Below are positions 42,610 through 56,600 of a DNA stretch of 64,000 nt, in pieces. How positions within the stretch are numbered: the stretch's first letter is position 1; each line of letters begins with the position of its first letter. The stretch comes from Inonotus obliquus. Its lineage: Eukaryota > Basidiomycota > Agaricomycetes > Hymenochaetales > Hymenochaetaceae. The DNA lies in contig JAJHTX010000010.1 in assembly GCA_032164295.1 (NCBI GenBank), positions 496,001 through 560,000 on the forward strand, given 5' to 3'. Both the position numbers and the translations under genes were made by a program. The notes under the pieces are model-generated. The model had not been told where the DNA came from. It saw nothing but the letters and a program-made list of their open reading frames with translations, and did no database searches.

Positions 42610-42790
42610 TTAACCCCGTCGTCGATAAACTCAACGAATCAGTCCTCCCAGGAGCAATTCTGCATTTTGACTCCGCCAGAAGATTAGCATTAGAATCCGG
42701 AAGACTGGCTCGACTAGCCGATCAAACTTTACAGGACCAGAAGTGTAATCTTGCCACGCTAGGGCAAAGAGCATCAGTACTTCCAGGCTG
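42610..42790 (+). pseudogene. Exon-like plus-strand fragment beside the transposon nest
   Basis: An open plus-strand frame reads VVDKLNESVLPGAILHFDSA and about 35 further residues with an Arg/Leu/Ala helix, ending at a good donor, GGCT|GTAAGTG near 42790. The frame stays open leftwards across the reconstructed element insertion (35470-35485 plus TA), as if the element had landed in an exon. No downstream exon fits in phase: the GATTAG acceptor at 42853 would create TGA. Unknown family. Confidence 0.3.
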
Positions 42791-42837
42791 TAAGTGATAC
42801 CTTCCATTCGATCCGCAATCGTATCTTCTGATTGAGT

Positions 42838-45040
42838 TCATATTTCGATTAGGAATCGGATTCGAGTTCTCTGGTTTCCATGAACCATACTATCATCCAC
42901 GAACGAGTCTATCTCGTCGTACAGCTTAATATGGAACTCGTGCACGGCATGAGGCAGGCGGAGTGTACTGCAAGCATGGATAGACTGATAGTACATTCCG
43001 ATTTCGGCACAAGTCTTCCTTGCACCAAACGCAAAGTGCTCGTTCGGTGAGCGGAGAATATCCATTACTCTAGTCACGACACTCTCACAGGCACCTGATT
43101 ACGCAAAGACAGGATGAATGCAAACTGAGCCGACAGACTCCCCGATAGCCTCGGGGTTCAATTGGACTTGTCGGGGGGTCCCCAGTATGGCCACTGATAG
43201 AGATCGGCTGAATGCAATCTGTATTATGTTAATGCAGATACACCCGTCTGACGGAAGAAACCTCTGAATAGAGCATTCCCCAGTTTTTTCGCGAACCTTG
43301 ATTACAGCGATAATTATGAAGATGCTACTGGATCCAATTACATCTGACACCGACTAGCCAGTATCGAAGAGGGACACATACCGGTGTTCGGTATCAATGC
43401 GGGTGGATGCAGAACTCTGAAGCACCGCTTATATTAAAGACTGGGACCCAAAAGGAGTCACCGTATCAGAGACCCAAGCAGACCTCGAAAGTCATTGTTC
43501 GATTCGCTCGGGACCATGGAGCCGTGGAGGACAGACGGACACGTTGCTCGGTGTACTCGGAGTCGGAGATAGCTCTCTGGTGCGTCACAACTATTGCGAT
43601 TATGCTCTGTGGAGGCTTCGGGCGATGTCATTGATGACTATTTCAGGAAGCTTTCTCGGGAAGTAGAAGTCTGATGTGTCTCCCGTCTCCATAAAGTATG
43701 TAGGACCATCAGAGGTCATCAGACACCCTAGACTGATATTGCAGTCTCACTCTGAACGTGGTCCGACCCGCATTCGGGATCTCTGCTTCCAGGTCGCCGA
43801 TCACCGTCCTAATACAAATGATAAACACTTTGTCGATCTCTTCCAACCGAGAAGAGAAGTGTGACGAGCTGTGGGAAGTGGACTACAATACTCTGTCTCT
43901 GTAGTGCGTGCTCGAGACTTGCACTAATTTTACCTACCCCACTCCGATTACTGATTCCCTATCCTTCATCAACAAGAAGGAGAGCGTGAATAACACGAAC
44001 AAAATTCACTGAACAGACGCTTTCTTGCTACGAAGAAACGCCGTTTAGAGCTTCCTGAGTGCCCGAGCGCCCGAGCCGTATGCCACGAAGATGAGTAGCA
44101 TGTAGCGTGTAGCGATTAGAAATACGACTCGAGATGGGCACAAGCGCTGGGGAATCTCGGAAGCATCCCCATACACCATCACATGCCATGGTGTAGAACC
44201 TCTTTCCAATTGTATATTCGTATGTATCTTACCTGCGCTTTGGTCTGACTATGCCTTCATTGCACCAGCTTCCGGTGATGATCATAGAAGTCCTTGGCAG
44301 AGGACGGAGTACTCGTTAGGAATCTAGGATGGTCAGGTAATTTCTTTTCGGAATGATCTCGTCGCCGGTAAATTCAACGAATCACTTTCAGCCTCTCCGC
44401 ATGCCACGGGGACAGATATCATCAGTTCACCCCCAGAGTCGGGCTGAATGGCCAATACAAAGTGAGCCGAGGTTCTCAGGAAGCTCCCGACAATATTAAC
44501 ATTAATATTGCTTCCGAGTCTAGCCATACTAAATATGTCCACACACTGGTAAATTTTATGGTCCCTGTCCGGTGCTGCAGATCCGATCGTATGACTCGTG
44601 AGTCTGCATCTTATTTCGGCAAGAGTCCCATGAATAGGTTGAGGGTGCTCCTCGGGTTTTCCGCGAACCCTTGATAATGAAAATCAAGAAGGTCCCTCTC
44701 GTAATGTAATACAGTCTGTATTTGCTTACGTTTGATGCCGGTGTGTCAATGCGTGTTGGAATTAATGTGGGTAGATGCCGGCTTTTCCCTGCTGTTGGGT
44801 AGCTCGGAGTACATTCATTCTGTGGCACCATCTGTATTCTTATGGGAGGAGTGCGTCACGTACTACGGACAGGAACCAAGCGGAATGAGTCTATGATCAA
44901 ACTGTCATGAACTCGAAAAAACCGAGAAAGCTGTTAGAGGCCAGAATTCTATATCTTTAAACGTGTATGTACTACATAAACCCAGAGAAAGCCTGTATAG
45001 TTTCGTAAATCTTTCGGGTTTGGATCACAGAAGCAACGTG
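42838..45040 (-). pseudogene. Exon-like minus-strand fragments of an unknown duplicated gene
   Basis: Several minus-strand blocks have acceptor and donor signals and open frames. About 43090-42838 contains NEHFAFGARKTCAEIGMYYQ. 43325-43100 starts at AAG|GTTCGCG. 44665-44333 starts at the same AAG|GTTCGCG motif and includes MARLGSNINVNIVGSFLRTS. 44831-44730 begins MVPQNECTPSYPTAG and ends at GTAAGC. The 43.1-43.4 kb and 44.6-44.8 kb blocks are diverged copies of each other. I cannot join them into one clean coding sequence and recognise no domain. Confidence 0.3.
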
Positions 45041-45041
45041 C

Positions 45042-45430
45042 TTACGCTCTAGGTTGGTCAGTTCCAGCCCCCATGGCACCCGTTGTATAGAAGGTCTGCA
45101 TTATATCCCGTAAGATCCGTATGGGATTATCTGCGGCTGATAATCCGGATCTATGCAGGGTATTATATAACCACCATTGGGTTCTGGAGAATGGGAGCCA
45201 CCTACAATCTTGCTTAAATCCTGCGTCCACATTCATTGAAACAACTGGACGATCAAATCCCTCCCCTCTTGCGAATGGAGGTTGAACGTTGCTGGGTACG
45301 CTGAACGATTGGGAGTAACTTTCCTGTATAGAGTTTCCTTATTCAGGGCCTCAAGACACAATTGCGGCACATCGATGACTAACTTGTTGCATCGCAGGGC
45401 CTACCATAGGTTGTCCTTGAAATCCGATCA
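45042..45430 (-). repeat. Tandem copy 2 of an exon pair in the unknown minus-strand locus
   Basis: This segment matches 45480-45880 at about 442 bases distance. Both copies contain an acceptor followed by GGAAAC(C/T)CTAT, an exon of about 90 codons, and a GTGAGC or GTAAGC donor. Divergence is considerable, so the duplication is old. Confidence 0.6.
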
Positions 45431-45449
45431 TGTTATCACTATTACCTTC

Positions 45450-46577
45450 GTGTCAAATGACGTTTAATCATAGGAGAAACGTGCTCACACTATCATTGCT
45501 CCATTTTGACGCTCATGGCCCCCGTTGTACAACACGCCTGTTCTATTTCCCGTATAAGAACTGGACGGGTACATCTGTGACTGATAACCCGGATCTACAT
45601 GCAAGGTATTAACCACCACGGGCAGCCGGTGAATGAAAAACAGTTTACAAGCTCGCTCAAATCCTGTGTCTCCGTTTATCGAAGCAACTATACAGTCAAA
45701 CCCCATATCCCCGCTTCCGAATGAAGGCTGAACGACATAGTTTCTGGATGCACTGAACGGCTGGAAGTAGCGTTCAGGCCGCATAGGGTTTCCTTAGTCA
45801 AATTCACACGGCACGATTGCGGCACAAATATGACTTACTTGCTGCATTGCTGTGCTCACTATAGGTTGTCTGTGGAACACAGAAAGATCTTGCTGAGGGG
45901 TTAGCTTATCTTGATGCGCGTCGTACACAGCACTGGTTGTCCCGAGAAGTGTAACATCGGCAGGTCTAGATTGGACGTCGGGTACCAAACCCGTGGCTAT
46001 ATTGAAGTTCGGGTTTAGAGAAGTGATGGGATCCAGCGAATTCTAAGCCAAAGCGTAAGGATTACATCTGAAACAAACTCTAAAGAACTCTAAAGCAACG
46101 TACTGATGCAATATCCGAACCGGTCATAGGGAGGCCAGACCGATCCTCCATCATTTCGGGACCAGTCAGGCCGATGCGCTCGTCTGAGTTTAGACTCTGT
46201 CACACCAGAGTGATGCAATGTACAAACGTATCAGCAACTAGTGCTAATCGGTGAACAGTCTCACTTACAATACCAAGCTGCTGGGATTAATTGCTTTCAC
46301 GGACGCACTCTGCAGGAAGTCCCTTCGAAGCTCGGACAATGCAGAGATTGCATGGTGTCCCAACGCTGCACTATCGACCAGGTATAAGCTCCTCTTAGTT
46401 TCCAATGTAAAAACAATGTAAAAACAAGTAGGTGCTCACTCCTTTTTTCATTCGCTTGCATATTGTACAGGGATTATGAATCCTGTTTCGTGCAGCCTTC
46501 GACCGAGCACTCGGAGTACTACCGCTGCGAATAGGAGCACCGCAGGTGTGATACATAGCTGACAGAGTAAACAGCAT
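45450..46577 (-). CDS. Unrecognised multi-exon gene, 5' part
   Basis: Five exons can be placed on the minus strand. The first, 46577 to about 46440, starts at an ATG and ends with a Cys-Lys cluster (NPCTICKRMKKG). The second, about 46391-46272, reads LYLVDSAALGHHAISALSEL. The third is about 46205-46110 (SLNSDERIGLTGPEMMEDRS). The fourth, about 46042-45842, contains VQSRPADVTLLGTTSAVYDA, and the fifth, about 45800-45485, MRPERYFQPFSASRNYVVQP. Splice signals are good and frames mostly open, but I did not establish every junction phase. Residues are rich in Ser, Asn, Pro and Gln, as in disordered regulatory proteins. The CxxC-Lys motif hints at a small zinc-binding or DNA-binding part; this is a guess. 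Confidence 0.35.
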
Positions 46578-48379
46578 CGAGACTGGACCGGAATGTCTAC
46601 CTTCCTTTATAAGATGTGGAAGTGAGGAGGTGAGAACATGCCAATCGTAGACTCGACTTTATCTACTAGATACAATGGCTGCTCTTGGAGGTGGTTCATT
46701 GCGACGAGCACAGACACCGAGAGAAACACAAAACTCGTTTCTGAGCCGACTTCCTGGAGGGTGGTAGGGTAATTGAACGTGATGAGATAGACTTTGATTA
46801 AGTTCGAAACCAAGCCATGTAAGTCTCCTCGGCTGGTGAGTCACGCGTGAGAGAGGCACATACCAAAACATATGTGAACACCTTCGGTTCCTTTGAAAAC
46901 TGGAGAGTGATCTTCTTCGGGTCGATAACCTAGATGTATTATACTACGGGGTGGTTCTGGGCACCCACAGGGAGGGGTCAAGTTATATTAGTATAGTGCT
47001 TCCCAAACTGTTTGGATGAATGGAACGGATGTTACGAGAGCGAGAGAAGAGGAAACAAAACAGCTCATCTTCCTCTCGCTCCACCTGATCGCTTCACAAG
47101 GGCTACGTTTCAATGAAGTCGACCACCGCAATGTTTAGTACCAACTCAGACGCACATCAACAAAGAAATAGGTCAATCTACTGGATAGGATGGGCTACTG
47201 TTCATCAGTCTAATGGGCACAATTTTTCATCTTCAGTGCCTCGATCGTCCGGGATTCTGTATGAACATATATGTCTACCGGGGTGACCATATATGTCTAC
47301 ACCGGTAATGCACAGCCGCCAGCGTACAACGGATGTAACGTACGATTGCCGACGGATTTCATACATCGATGACCGATTAGAAGCCGCTCTCATAAAGAAC
47401 CTCGCGCTTTATCCTTAGTGTCTAACACTGTACCCTGTGAGGAAAGCTCCGGATTGATCTCCATGAGCATTGAGAGTCAGGACCCCCGGGAGTGCCTTTT
47501 AAGTCCCTCAAAGGGCTTCGACTTGATGGTGGGATGAACCTAGAGCGGCACTCAGTAGAAGGCGTCCAGATGGGCCGCAGCGATGGCAATAACAACAGAA
47601 ACCCACCTTTCCATCAGATCTTCCACCGTCCAAAGTCCGTTGCGGCATTCCCCAGACCATTGAGTACCTTCCTGGGCGAACATGGGAGAGCTGGAATTGC
47701 ATGAACTTTGCAGATCAACTTACCATATGTAGGTTAGCTTGCGCATATTGAAAGTCCGAATTTTAGTCATCGTGGCTGTGTCGAAATCGACGTTTTGTTT
47801 CACATATTAAGATCAAAGCTCCACGCTACATGGTCTCTTATTTTGTATCTTGAATTATGCCTTGTTCGGTGAGGAAGCTGTTTGAATAGGACAAGTACGT
47901 GTATGCGCCCCTGCCACAAGGAATGGCGGATGGATTGGGTTTCTCATCCGAATCAATCAGATGGTACAGATGCCATATAATCCTGTCACAGCTGTTGGTG
48001 TAAAGTATGTGAAAACGCAGCATAATAAGGGTGGTGATAAGGAGACCACGATTTGAGAGCCACACATTCACTCGTCGTAGGATTTGTCGACCAAGCACAT
48101 TTCAGAAGAGATAGTAACAGCGCCTGGCGGCGGCGTGACGACAATGTCTCCAAGAGCGCGGGATCGCCGCCCAGTCCCAAAGTGGCAGTTGCCGATCGCG
48201 ACCTTGAGCTTTCGGACCTTCGGATTTGTTTGACAAACCTAGTCTTCCAATACAATCAAAACGCATACATGACGAAATATCATACACCACCAAGTCAAAA
48301 CAGTCTCCAGGTTTCCCATACTTTCCCCCATCATAGCGTATCTCCATAGCACCCAAGCACCATTTAAGGTCCCAAGCCA
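46578..48379. other. No gene assigned
   Basis: A few short frames exist (46607-46813 minus, 47492-47704 both strands) without motifs. 48240-48379 is the 3' flank of the penta-EF-hand gene, and decayed copies of it lie at 34 kb. Confidence 0.4.
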
Positions 48380-49656
<1,277 letters not shown>

Positions 49657-50261
49657 ATTTGTGATAAGGTGTTAGTTAGTAGTGGTGGTTGAGGGTGAGG
49701 GAAGTGATATTAATCGACCAGATAGTTTGTATAGGCAGCGACGCATGAGCGCTGATGATTCACTGCCTCGATCATAAAAACTCTATTTCTTCCTATATAT
49801 GGTGAGAGTTACCACTTCGAGACATCAGATAGTTATTACGTAATATAATGTTCGTCTTTTGATGTAGGCCAGTACTCAAGTAAGAATGAACGCCCCAAGG
49901 ACGAGAATGTCTCTGTGTATTCAGAGGCGAGCCGAAGAGCAAAGTAGACTTACTTTGAAACCAGTTCAAGCTGACGTTATATATGTTGTCGCTTGCTCAG
50001 CAAGCAGAATTGAGATTTTAGGGAGGCGGGGTAGTAAACCCGATCAGGTGATGGGGACACGTGAGGTTAGGTAAAATCTTGCACATGGACATGGGCACCA
50101 GTTGCTTACCGACTTTCATCTCTAAACGTATGCATCGTACTCGCCCGTCTGGACTTCTGCTGTCCCTCCTCTTTGCTTCGACATTTCTTAATACTCTCTT
50201 GTGTTCATGGTCCGTCTATTGTCTATTGAATCCTATTATTTAGTCGTGACTGAAATTTTAT
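49657..50261. promoter_or_regulatory. Shared upstream region of the penta-EF-hand and transporter genes
   Basis: The two genes diverge from here. TATATA at 49794-49799 could serve the minus-strand gene. A missing first exon of the transporter may also lie here. A plus-strand 60-codon frame at 50061-50243 is hydrophobic but ends at TAG and does not join in phase. Confidence 0.35.
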
Positions 50262-52847
50262 GTGATTGAGAAGACGCACCGAGAGGGCTATGTAGTCATA
50301 CCGACAGACGCTGACGGGGATACCTCTCTCGGACGGGAACATACGTCGAACAGAGTCACGAATGGAACATTCACCATCAACGCTGCTGGCGCCACGGTAG
50401 GATACTCGTATGCGTACGGTCCTGGAGGCGTGGCGGGTTTATGGAACAATCCGTACACTCTTGCAAGCGCGGTATTAGCATCTTTAGGTGGTTTATTGTT
50501 TGGATATGATCAGGGTGTTATTGCGAATGTGCTTGTGATGAAGGATTTCAAGCAGAGGTGGGTAATGACGGATTGGCAGGAAGGTGTTATGAGTGAGTGA
50601 ACTCATCGATGGTCGCGGGGGTATAAACTGAATGAACCTTTCATCTGCTAGCTGCTATGCTTGAAATGGGTGCTTTATTGGGCGCTTTGCTTGCTGGTGC
50701 CTTTGCGGATAGATACTCGCGGAGGCAAGCCATACTTGCCGCTTGTGGTACGTATCATATTCGTCTCATCTTCGGTTGGTTGCTTCGCATGATGTTTGAG
50801 GCATTTGGCTTTATGTGGAATGGACCACACTGCAGAAACTTATCTCAGCTACCTTCGAGCGGTCGGCTTTGGTCGATCGCCTCGCATTATCTGATTCTTC
50901 CCTTTCGTTGCTTACAACTTATGAGTATGAGCTAATTTGTCTTGTCCAGTTGCATTCGTTGTCGGCAGTATCCTACAATGCGCTGCATTTTCCCTTAGCG
51001 GTCTCATTGCGGGACGAGCCGTCGGAGGGATAGGTATTGGGTCTTTGAGGTCAGTCCTCAACACTTGATTTACACCTTTGCCCTATCTGAGTTTATCATC
51101 GTCAGTATGCTTTCACCCCTATACCTTGCCGAGATCAGTCCGCCAGAGGTGAGAGGCTCTCTTATGGCTCTCGAGCAGCTTGCTATTGTCATCGGTGTCG
51201 TTCTCGGGTTTTGGACTGGATTCTTTACGCGAGATCGTAGGCCGTTTCTTTCCGTGATCTTGACATGGACAGCTAACCGATTCTGTTAGTCCCTGGCGCA
51301 GTATCCTGGAGACTGCCATTGGCCATCCAGCTCATCCCGGCATTTATCCTTGCTTTCGGTTGTCTCTTTCTTCCGCCTTCTCCGCGACTTCTCATCTTTC
51401 AAGGCAGAAACGACGAAGCACTTCGAGTACTTGCTAAGCTTCGACTTCGTTCGCCTGAAGATGAGCAGAAGGATCCTCTTTTAAGGGTAAGTTTCGTATT
51501 GTTTCTCTTGGCCGGTTAACATGGGCTGAGTAGATGATTGTAGATCGAGTTCTTGGAGATGCAGGTAGAAGCAGAGCTCATACACCGAGCAGACGCGTCA
51601 GTGGATCACAAGAATCCTGTTGAGGCCGAGATACACGGATGGACACGCCTTTTGACCCCGAAGTATATCGATCGCGTAATGATTGGTATAATGATAATGT
51701 TCTTCCAACGTGCGCTATGCTCTTCGGGATTACATTATATGCTTCACTGAACTCACTCGTTTAGAATGGAGCGGGATTAATGCACTTATATATTATGGAC
51801 CTATTCTAATGGAACGAATTGGGCTAATCGGTGATAGAGCTGAACTTTTGGGGAGTGGTGGTATCGGGATTGTGCAATTCTTCGCCGTCGTCCCGGCGAT
51901 AATGTATATTGATCATCTTGGTAAGTCACCTTCAAGTCCCTAGTGCCTTACCTATCGGTATTCATTCATTCCGTTTACAGGCAGAAAACCCTTACTAAAG
52001 TGTAAGTAGCTTTTCCATATCGTTTATCTTGCCAAACTCAGTCTTCGTCAGGGGGAGGAGTCGTAATGGGTTCGGCGCACCTGTTCATCGCCTTATTGGT
52101 ACTGTCACACACTTTTATGATTTTTTCAAGGAGTCTGACTTTGAGAAGGTATTATTTTATGAAGACAGTGGATCCGGTAGTCGATTTTCCGCCTTGGTTG
52201 CCGTGGGGTATGATCTCCAATGTTGAATTTGCTTGACTTCAAACAGACTATTGTTATTGGCTACAGATGCATCTACATATTCACCGCGGCGTACGGACTA
52301 AGCATTGGGCCCATCGCATGGATCCTACCTAGTGAAGTACTTCCGCTTTCTATACGGAGCCGAGGTGCAGCTCTTGCGACGGCCTCAAATTGGCTTAATA
52401 ATTGTACGTGTCTTGTCTTTTCTCTTTCGAGTCATCGTGTTGAGATCTCGCGAATATAGTCATTATCGGACTTATCACACCACCACTCTTGGCTTTCTCA
52501 CCTGCGTTAGTCTTTCTCTCTCTATGTTCCCTCATACGAATTGAATTGAGGTTTGTTGCAGAGGGACGTTTGCAGTATTTGGAATATCTTGTTTTGGTTT
52601 AGTTTGGTGGTCTCGTCGTTATGTACCAGAGACTGCGGGAGTTTCGCTTGAAGATATCGATAAGCTCTTCAAGTCCTCGGCGGGAATGGAAGATGCAGTG
52701 CTTAAACATGAGGTATGGGTCCTTGTTGTCTTGAATGTTTCACTTCTAATGGATTGCCGTCTTTGTTTATATTATTAGATCATGTGCGAGGTTGGATTGG
52801 AGTCGTTACTCCAGGAGTTATCCGTGGAGAGTGATACCGATGCGTAG
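50262..52847 (+). CDS. MFS sugar-transporter-like protein, start not found, one apparent frame break
   Basis: Thirteen exon blocks (50262-50592, 50652-50747, 50950-51049, 51106-51236, 51290-51486, 51544-51709, 51765-51920, 51981-52001, 52052-52207, 52267-52403, 52460-52505, 52562-52712, 52779-52847) follow the sugar-porter family: LGGLLFGYDQGVIANVLVM in helix 1, GAFADRYSRRQAI, LYLAEISPPEVRGSL, a central cytosolic loop, SGINALIYYGP, GRKPLL, ASNWLNN and a PETAGVSLEDID end. It would be a plasma-membrane proton-coupled hexose or related importer. Two oddities remain: the first block has no ATG (it opens after a stop at 50247), and block nine needs a one-base shift near 52105 to keep frame. It could be a recent pseudogene or contain an unrecognised splice. 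Confidence 0.65.
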
Positions 52848-52922
52848 GTGTGGGCTCTTTGATGTTGTTGGTATGGCAACTTGCATCTCAATCATCTAGT
52901 TTATATCAAATTCCATAGCGCT

Positions 52923-53000
52923 AGTTCCCTTTGTCTAATATTGGTGTCAGTTCCCTTTGTCTAATATAGGCGGTAGTTCCCTTTGTCTAATATTGGTATC
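52923..53000. repeat. 26-bp unit repeated three times
   Basis: AGTTCCCTTTGTCTAATATT plus six variable bases occurs at 52923, 52949 and 52975, just past the transporter stop codon and probably in its 3' UTR. Confidence 0.85.
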
Positions 53001-53581
53001 AATGTGCGTTGCTGGCCCTGACATCTATTGTCTATCCAAGCTTTCTTACCGTTCTTGTTCTTGAATGCTTAGTGCATTATTTTTCCCTGATAGTACTAGA
53101 GTAGTGGTCGGGGTTGGAGGGGCAGTAAATTATGAAACGTTGCAAAGTTGGGGATAAACTTACAGTCGCCGGGTATTACCGAACTTGATGGATTGGTCAG
53201 TTCAATGATATCCTTTTTGGATTCTGTATCTAAGTTTGATTCCGTAGCCGTGCCATGACTGTGCAATGCGTATGTACGTTCTCTCTATTCACATTCTTCC
53301 TATTCTTCCTAGAACTCTCCACGGGTACTGTAAATGAAGTATAGAGTCACGTACCCCGCGACTGAGACTTCTTTACAGGAACAGTAGAACCCGATTTGAT
53401 TGAGGAACCAAACACAAGTCACGAAACGCGGTTCAACAATAACTGCCTTTTGGACCTAAGGCCACATGAGCTTGTATATCAAACTCAACGGAGAAGTGCT
53501 ATACGCTGGTTACATATCCAACGGTAACCTTGCAGAATATCAAATGGACATGAGGAGTTGCCCGTGCATTGGTATGAGAGA

Positions 53582-53587
53582 TATAAG
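53582..53587 (+). promoter_or_regulatory. TATA-like element of NLR gene 2
   Basis: TATAAG 52 bases before the ATG, at nearly the same spacing as TATAAA in NLR gene 1. Confidence 0.4.
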
Positions 53588-53633
53588 ATGACGGAGGAGA
53601 ATTGGACGGAACCCATATTCTCTATTCCCCAGA

Positions 53634-56600
53634 ATGAGTGATCCTACCCACGTCTCGCTTCAAGGTTAGCTGGCTCTCCCTCTGACTACATTTCCTTCAT
53701 CTGACATTGCGCTACATAGTGGTACAGGTAGATACTACCCAGAGGCCATCGAGAAAGCTCTACGTGGAGATTGAGACCGATAAAGGAGAGAAAATCCATG
53801 AGCGGGTCAAGTTACGAAGTGACGGAAAACCCCTTTCAGACACGACTCTCATTTTGTGAGCGCTGCATTACATTACACGTTTTCTGAATACCAATTTTCG
53901 CGTAACAGCCCACATTCAGATAGCTCCACTGTTGTTCATGTATCTCTCAAGAAATCCAGATGCATCCGAAAAGATCGACAAATTGCACACGCGGACATTG
54001 ATATTCTGACGTTATTGCGAATCTCCGCTCAGCAAGACGGTGTAGCCCAGCTGACCCTCACAGCGACACCATCGTTGTCCGATAGGACTCCCCAGTGCCC
54101 CGTCAGCGTCATTCATCTTCGCGTCGACGGTAGCGATGCACTGACCAGGGCACGTCTTTTCGTCGAAAGGGCTGTAAACGAGGCGAAAACTGTCGGAATA
54201 CTAGAAGATAAGACGGATTGCATAAATATGGTCATCGATGCACTGGACCAGACAATGAAAGTTGTCGGTAAAGCCACGGAAGTGAGTTTGTCTCCAATCA
54301 TTCAAATTAATAAATCAACCGAGTCCAACACTTCCTTCAAGATTCACCCACTACTTGAAGTATCGTGGAAAGCAGCTACGGCTTTGTACAGTGTATGTCA
54401 TGATTTGTTGTGCTTCACGTTCAGTCAGCTCACTTATGTCCTTTCGCAGCTCGTTTCTCACCAAATCAAGACGGACAGTAAGCTGAAGGAGATGGTCGGG
54501 AAGATGAGGGAATCCTTGGACTTCACCGGCGAGGCCGAGAAGCTAGGTGAGAAAACCGGCGCGCTGAAATCCACAATCAAGGAGCTACTTCAGGCGGCAG
54601 TGGAGTGCTCTCGGTATGTAAATGAATACACGCAGCACACCTTCGCTGGTGAGTTCATCCTTCGCGGTCAGAGTTTCCACCAAAATTGACTGTTATGTCA
54701 GGTCGTATGATTCAGCTGGATAGCAATCAAATGATGGATGGCTACATCAGTCGTTTCGTCAACCTCAGGAAAAAGCTTGACTCTATTATTGGCTTGTTCA
54801 CTTTGGCAGCGACCGTTGATATTCGTACGTATCATGCTTGGTATTCATAACAGTCGACTGACTTGGACACAGAATCACGACAACTGCTGGAGAGTGCGCT
54901 TGAACCAACGAAAGTTGACGGCAGCAAGATATCAGATAGGCCCCGATGCCTTGAGGGCACTCGCAAGGACTACCTAGACGATATCAAGAGGATGCTGTTC
55001 CCTGAAACAGTCACGGGGAAAAACGCAGTCTGGCTGACGGGTGCAGCTGGATCCGGAAAGAGTACGGTTGCCGTGACTATCGCGGACGCATGCGACGAGA
55101 TGAAAGCTCCGGCGGCTTATTTCTTCTTTGAGCGTAGCAAGGGTGAATATGGTTCCACAATTCGCAACATCGCGTACAAGTTGGCGAACCTTCACCCGTC
55201 CGTTGCGCCATACATTGTCAACGCAGTGAGGAAGAACAAGAACATGAGTGGGAACACGCTAAGTAAGCAGTTCGAGCTGCTACTACGACAGCCTCTTGAG
55301 GCCGCCGCAGCTGCTAACGCGTTGGAGCGTCCCATTGTCATCATTCTCGACGCCCTCGACGAGTGTGGCACTATCCAGCAACGCAAAGAACTCGTCCAGC
55401 TGTTGACAATCGACTTCGGAAGGCTGCCGTCGAAGGTCCGCCTCCTTGTTACAAGCCGGCCCGAGACCGACATCATAAAGAACCTTCCGTCTGTGAATCA
55501 TATCCATCACATCGAGCTTGAGCACGGCACTACACAAAGTCGGGATGACGTTCGCGCATTCATCGGGAAGGAAATGAGGAAGGCAGTTGACGGGGAACCG
55601 CCGAACAACTTGGCGTGGGATGAGGTGACTCTGGTACTGTCCGAGGCTGCAGACGGCCTCTTTATTTGGGCATCCACAGCAGTCAAGATGGTTCGTGAGA
55701 GCTACAATCCACAACGGAAACTGCGACAGCTTCTCGACAACATGAAGTCAATCGGCGGTGACATTGATAATCTGTATGCGACGGCACTTGACGAATCCAG
55801 ACTTTGGGACGATCCCGGAGCAAGAGACGAATTCAAGAGGATTACGGGAGTTGTCCTGTTTGCGAAGGAGGCGATGACTGGCGAAGAGATCGAAGAATCC
55901 CTTGGACTCGAGAAGGGCACGGCTGATGCAGTTTTAGGACGTCTGAGATCTCTCCTAGCTTACGAGGCCGGGCAGCCCGTCCATCTTCACCATGCCTCCT
56001 TTGCGGATTACATACTGTCGCCTGAGCGGTGTAAAGACGAACGGTGGAGGATAGATGAAGTCCAGGAGAAGCAGTTGTTGGCGGAACGGTGTTTTGATGT
56101 GATGAAGCAAGGGTTGCGGTTCAACATCTGTGGCATTGAATCGTCGTTCTTGCGGAACAATGATGTTCCTGAACTACGGAACCGAATCAAAACGAATATC
56201 CCCACCCATCTGGAGTATGCCTGCCGTTTCTGGGCCGTCCATTTCTGTGAATTATCGGATGCCAAGGAACTAATGGGCAGTCTGAAGAATTTCGCATACA
56301 AGCAGCTTCTCTATTGGATGGAGGTCCTTAGTCTAACGAAATGTTTTCTACGCGTTGCTGGAGACACCTTGCGCAACACATGCGTGAAAATTGCGGTGAG
56401 TGTTTTGCCCGTAAGTTTATCAGCGTTATTCATCTGTGAGTAGTCCATCGACCGAGAGACATCTGCCTTCTTGTGGGACGCATACAAGCTCTCAATTACT
56501 TTTTGGTACCCCATCTCGCAAAGTGCTCCACATGTCTATCTTTCCGCCCTAACGCTTTGGAAAGGTGAATCGGCTGTCGCGGACCGTTACTCGGGGATTC

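Larger units (their letters stand above)
52848..53633. other. Intergenic with a small tandem repeat
   Basis: No gene is seen. It ends with the promoter of NLR gene 2 (TATAAG at 53582). Confidence 0.5.
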
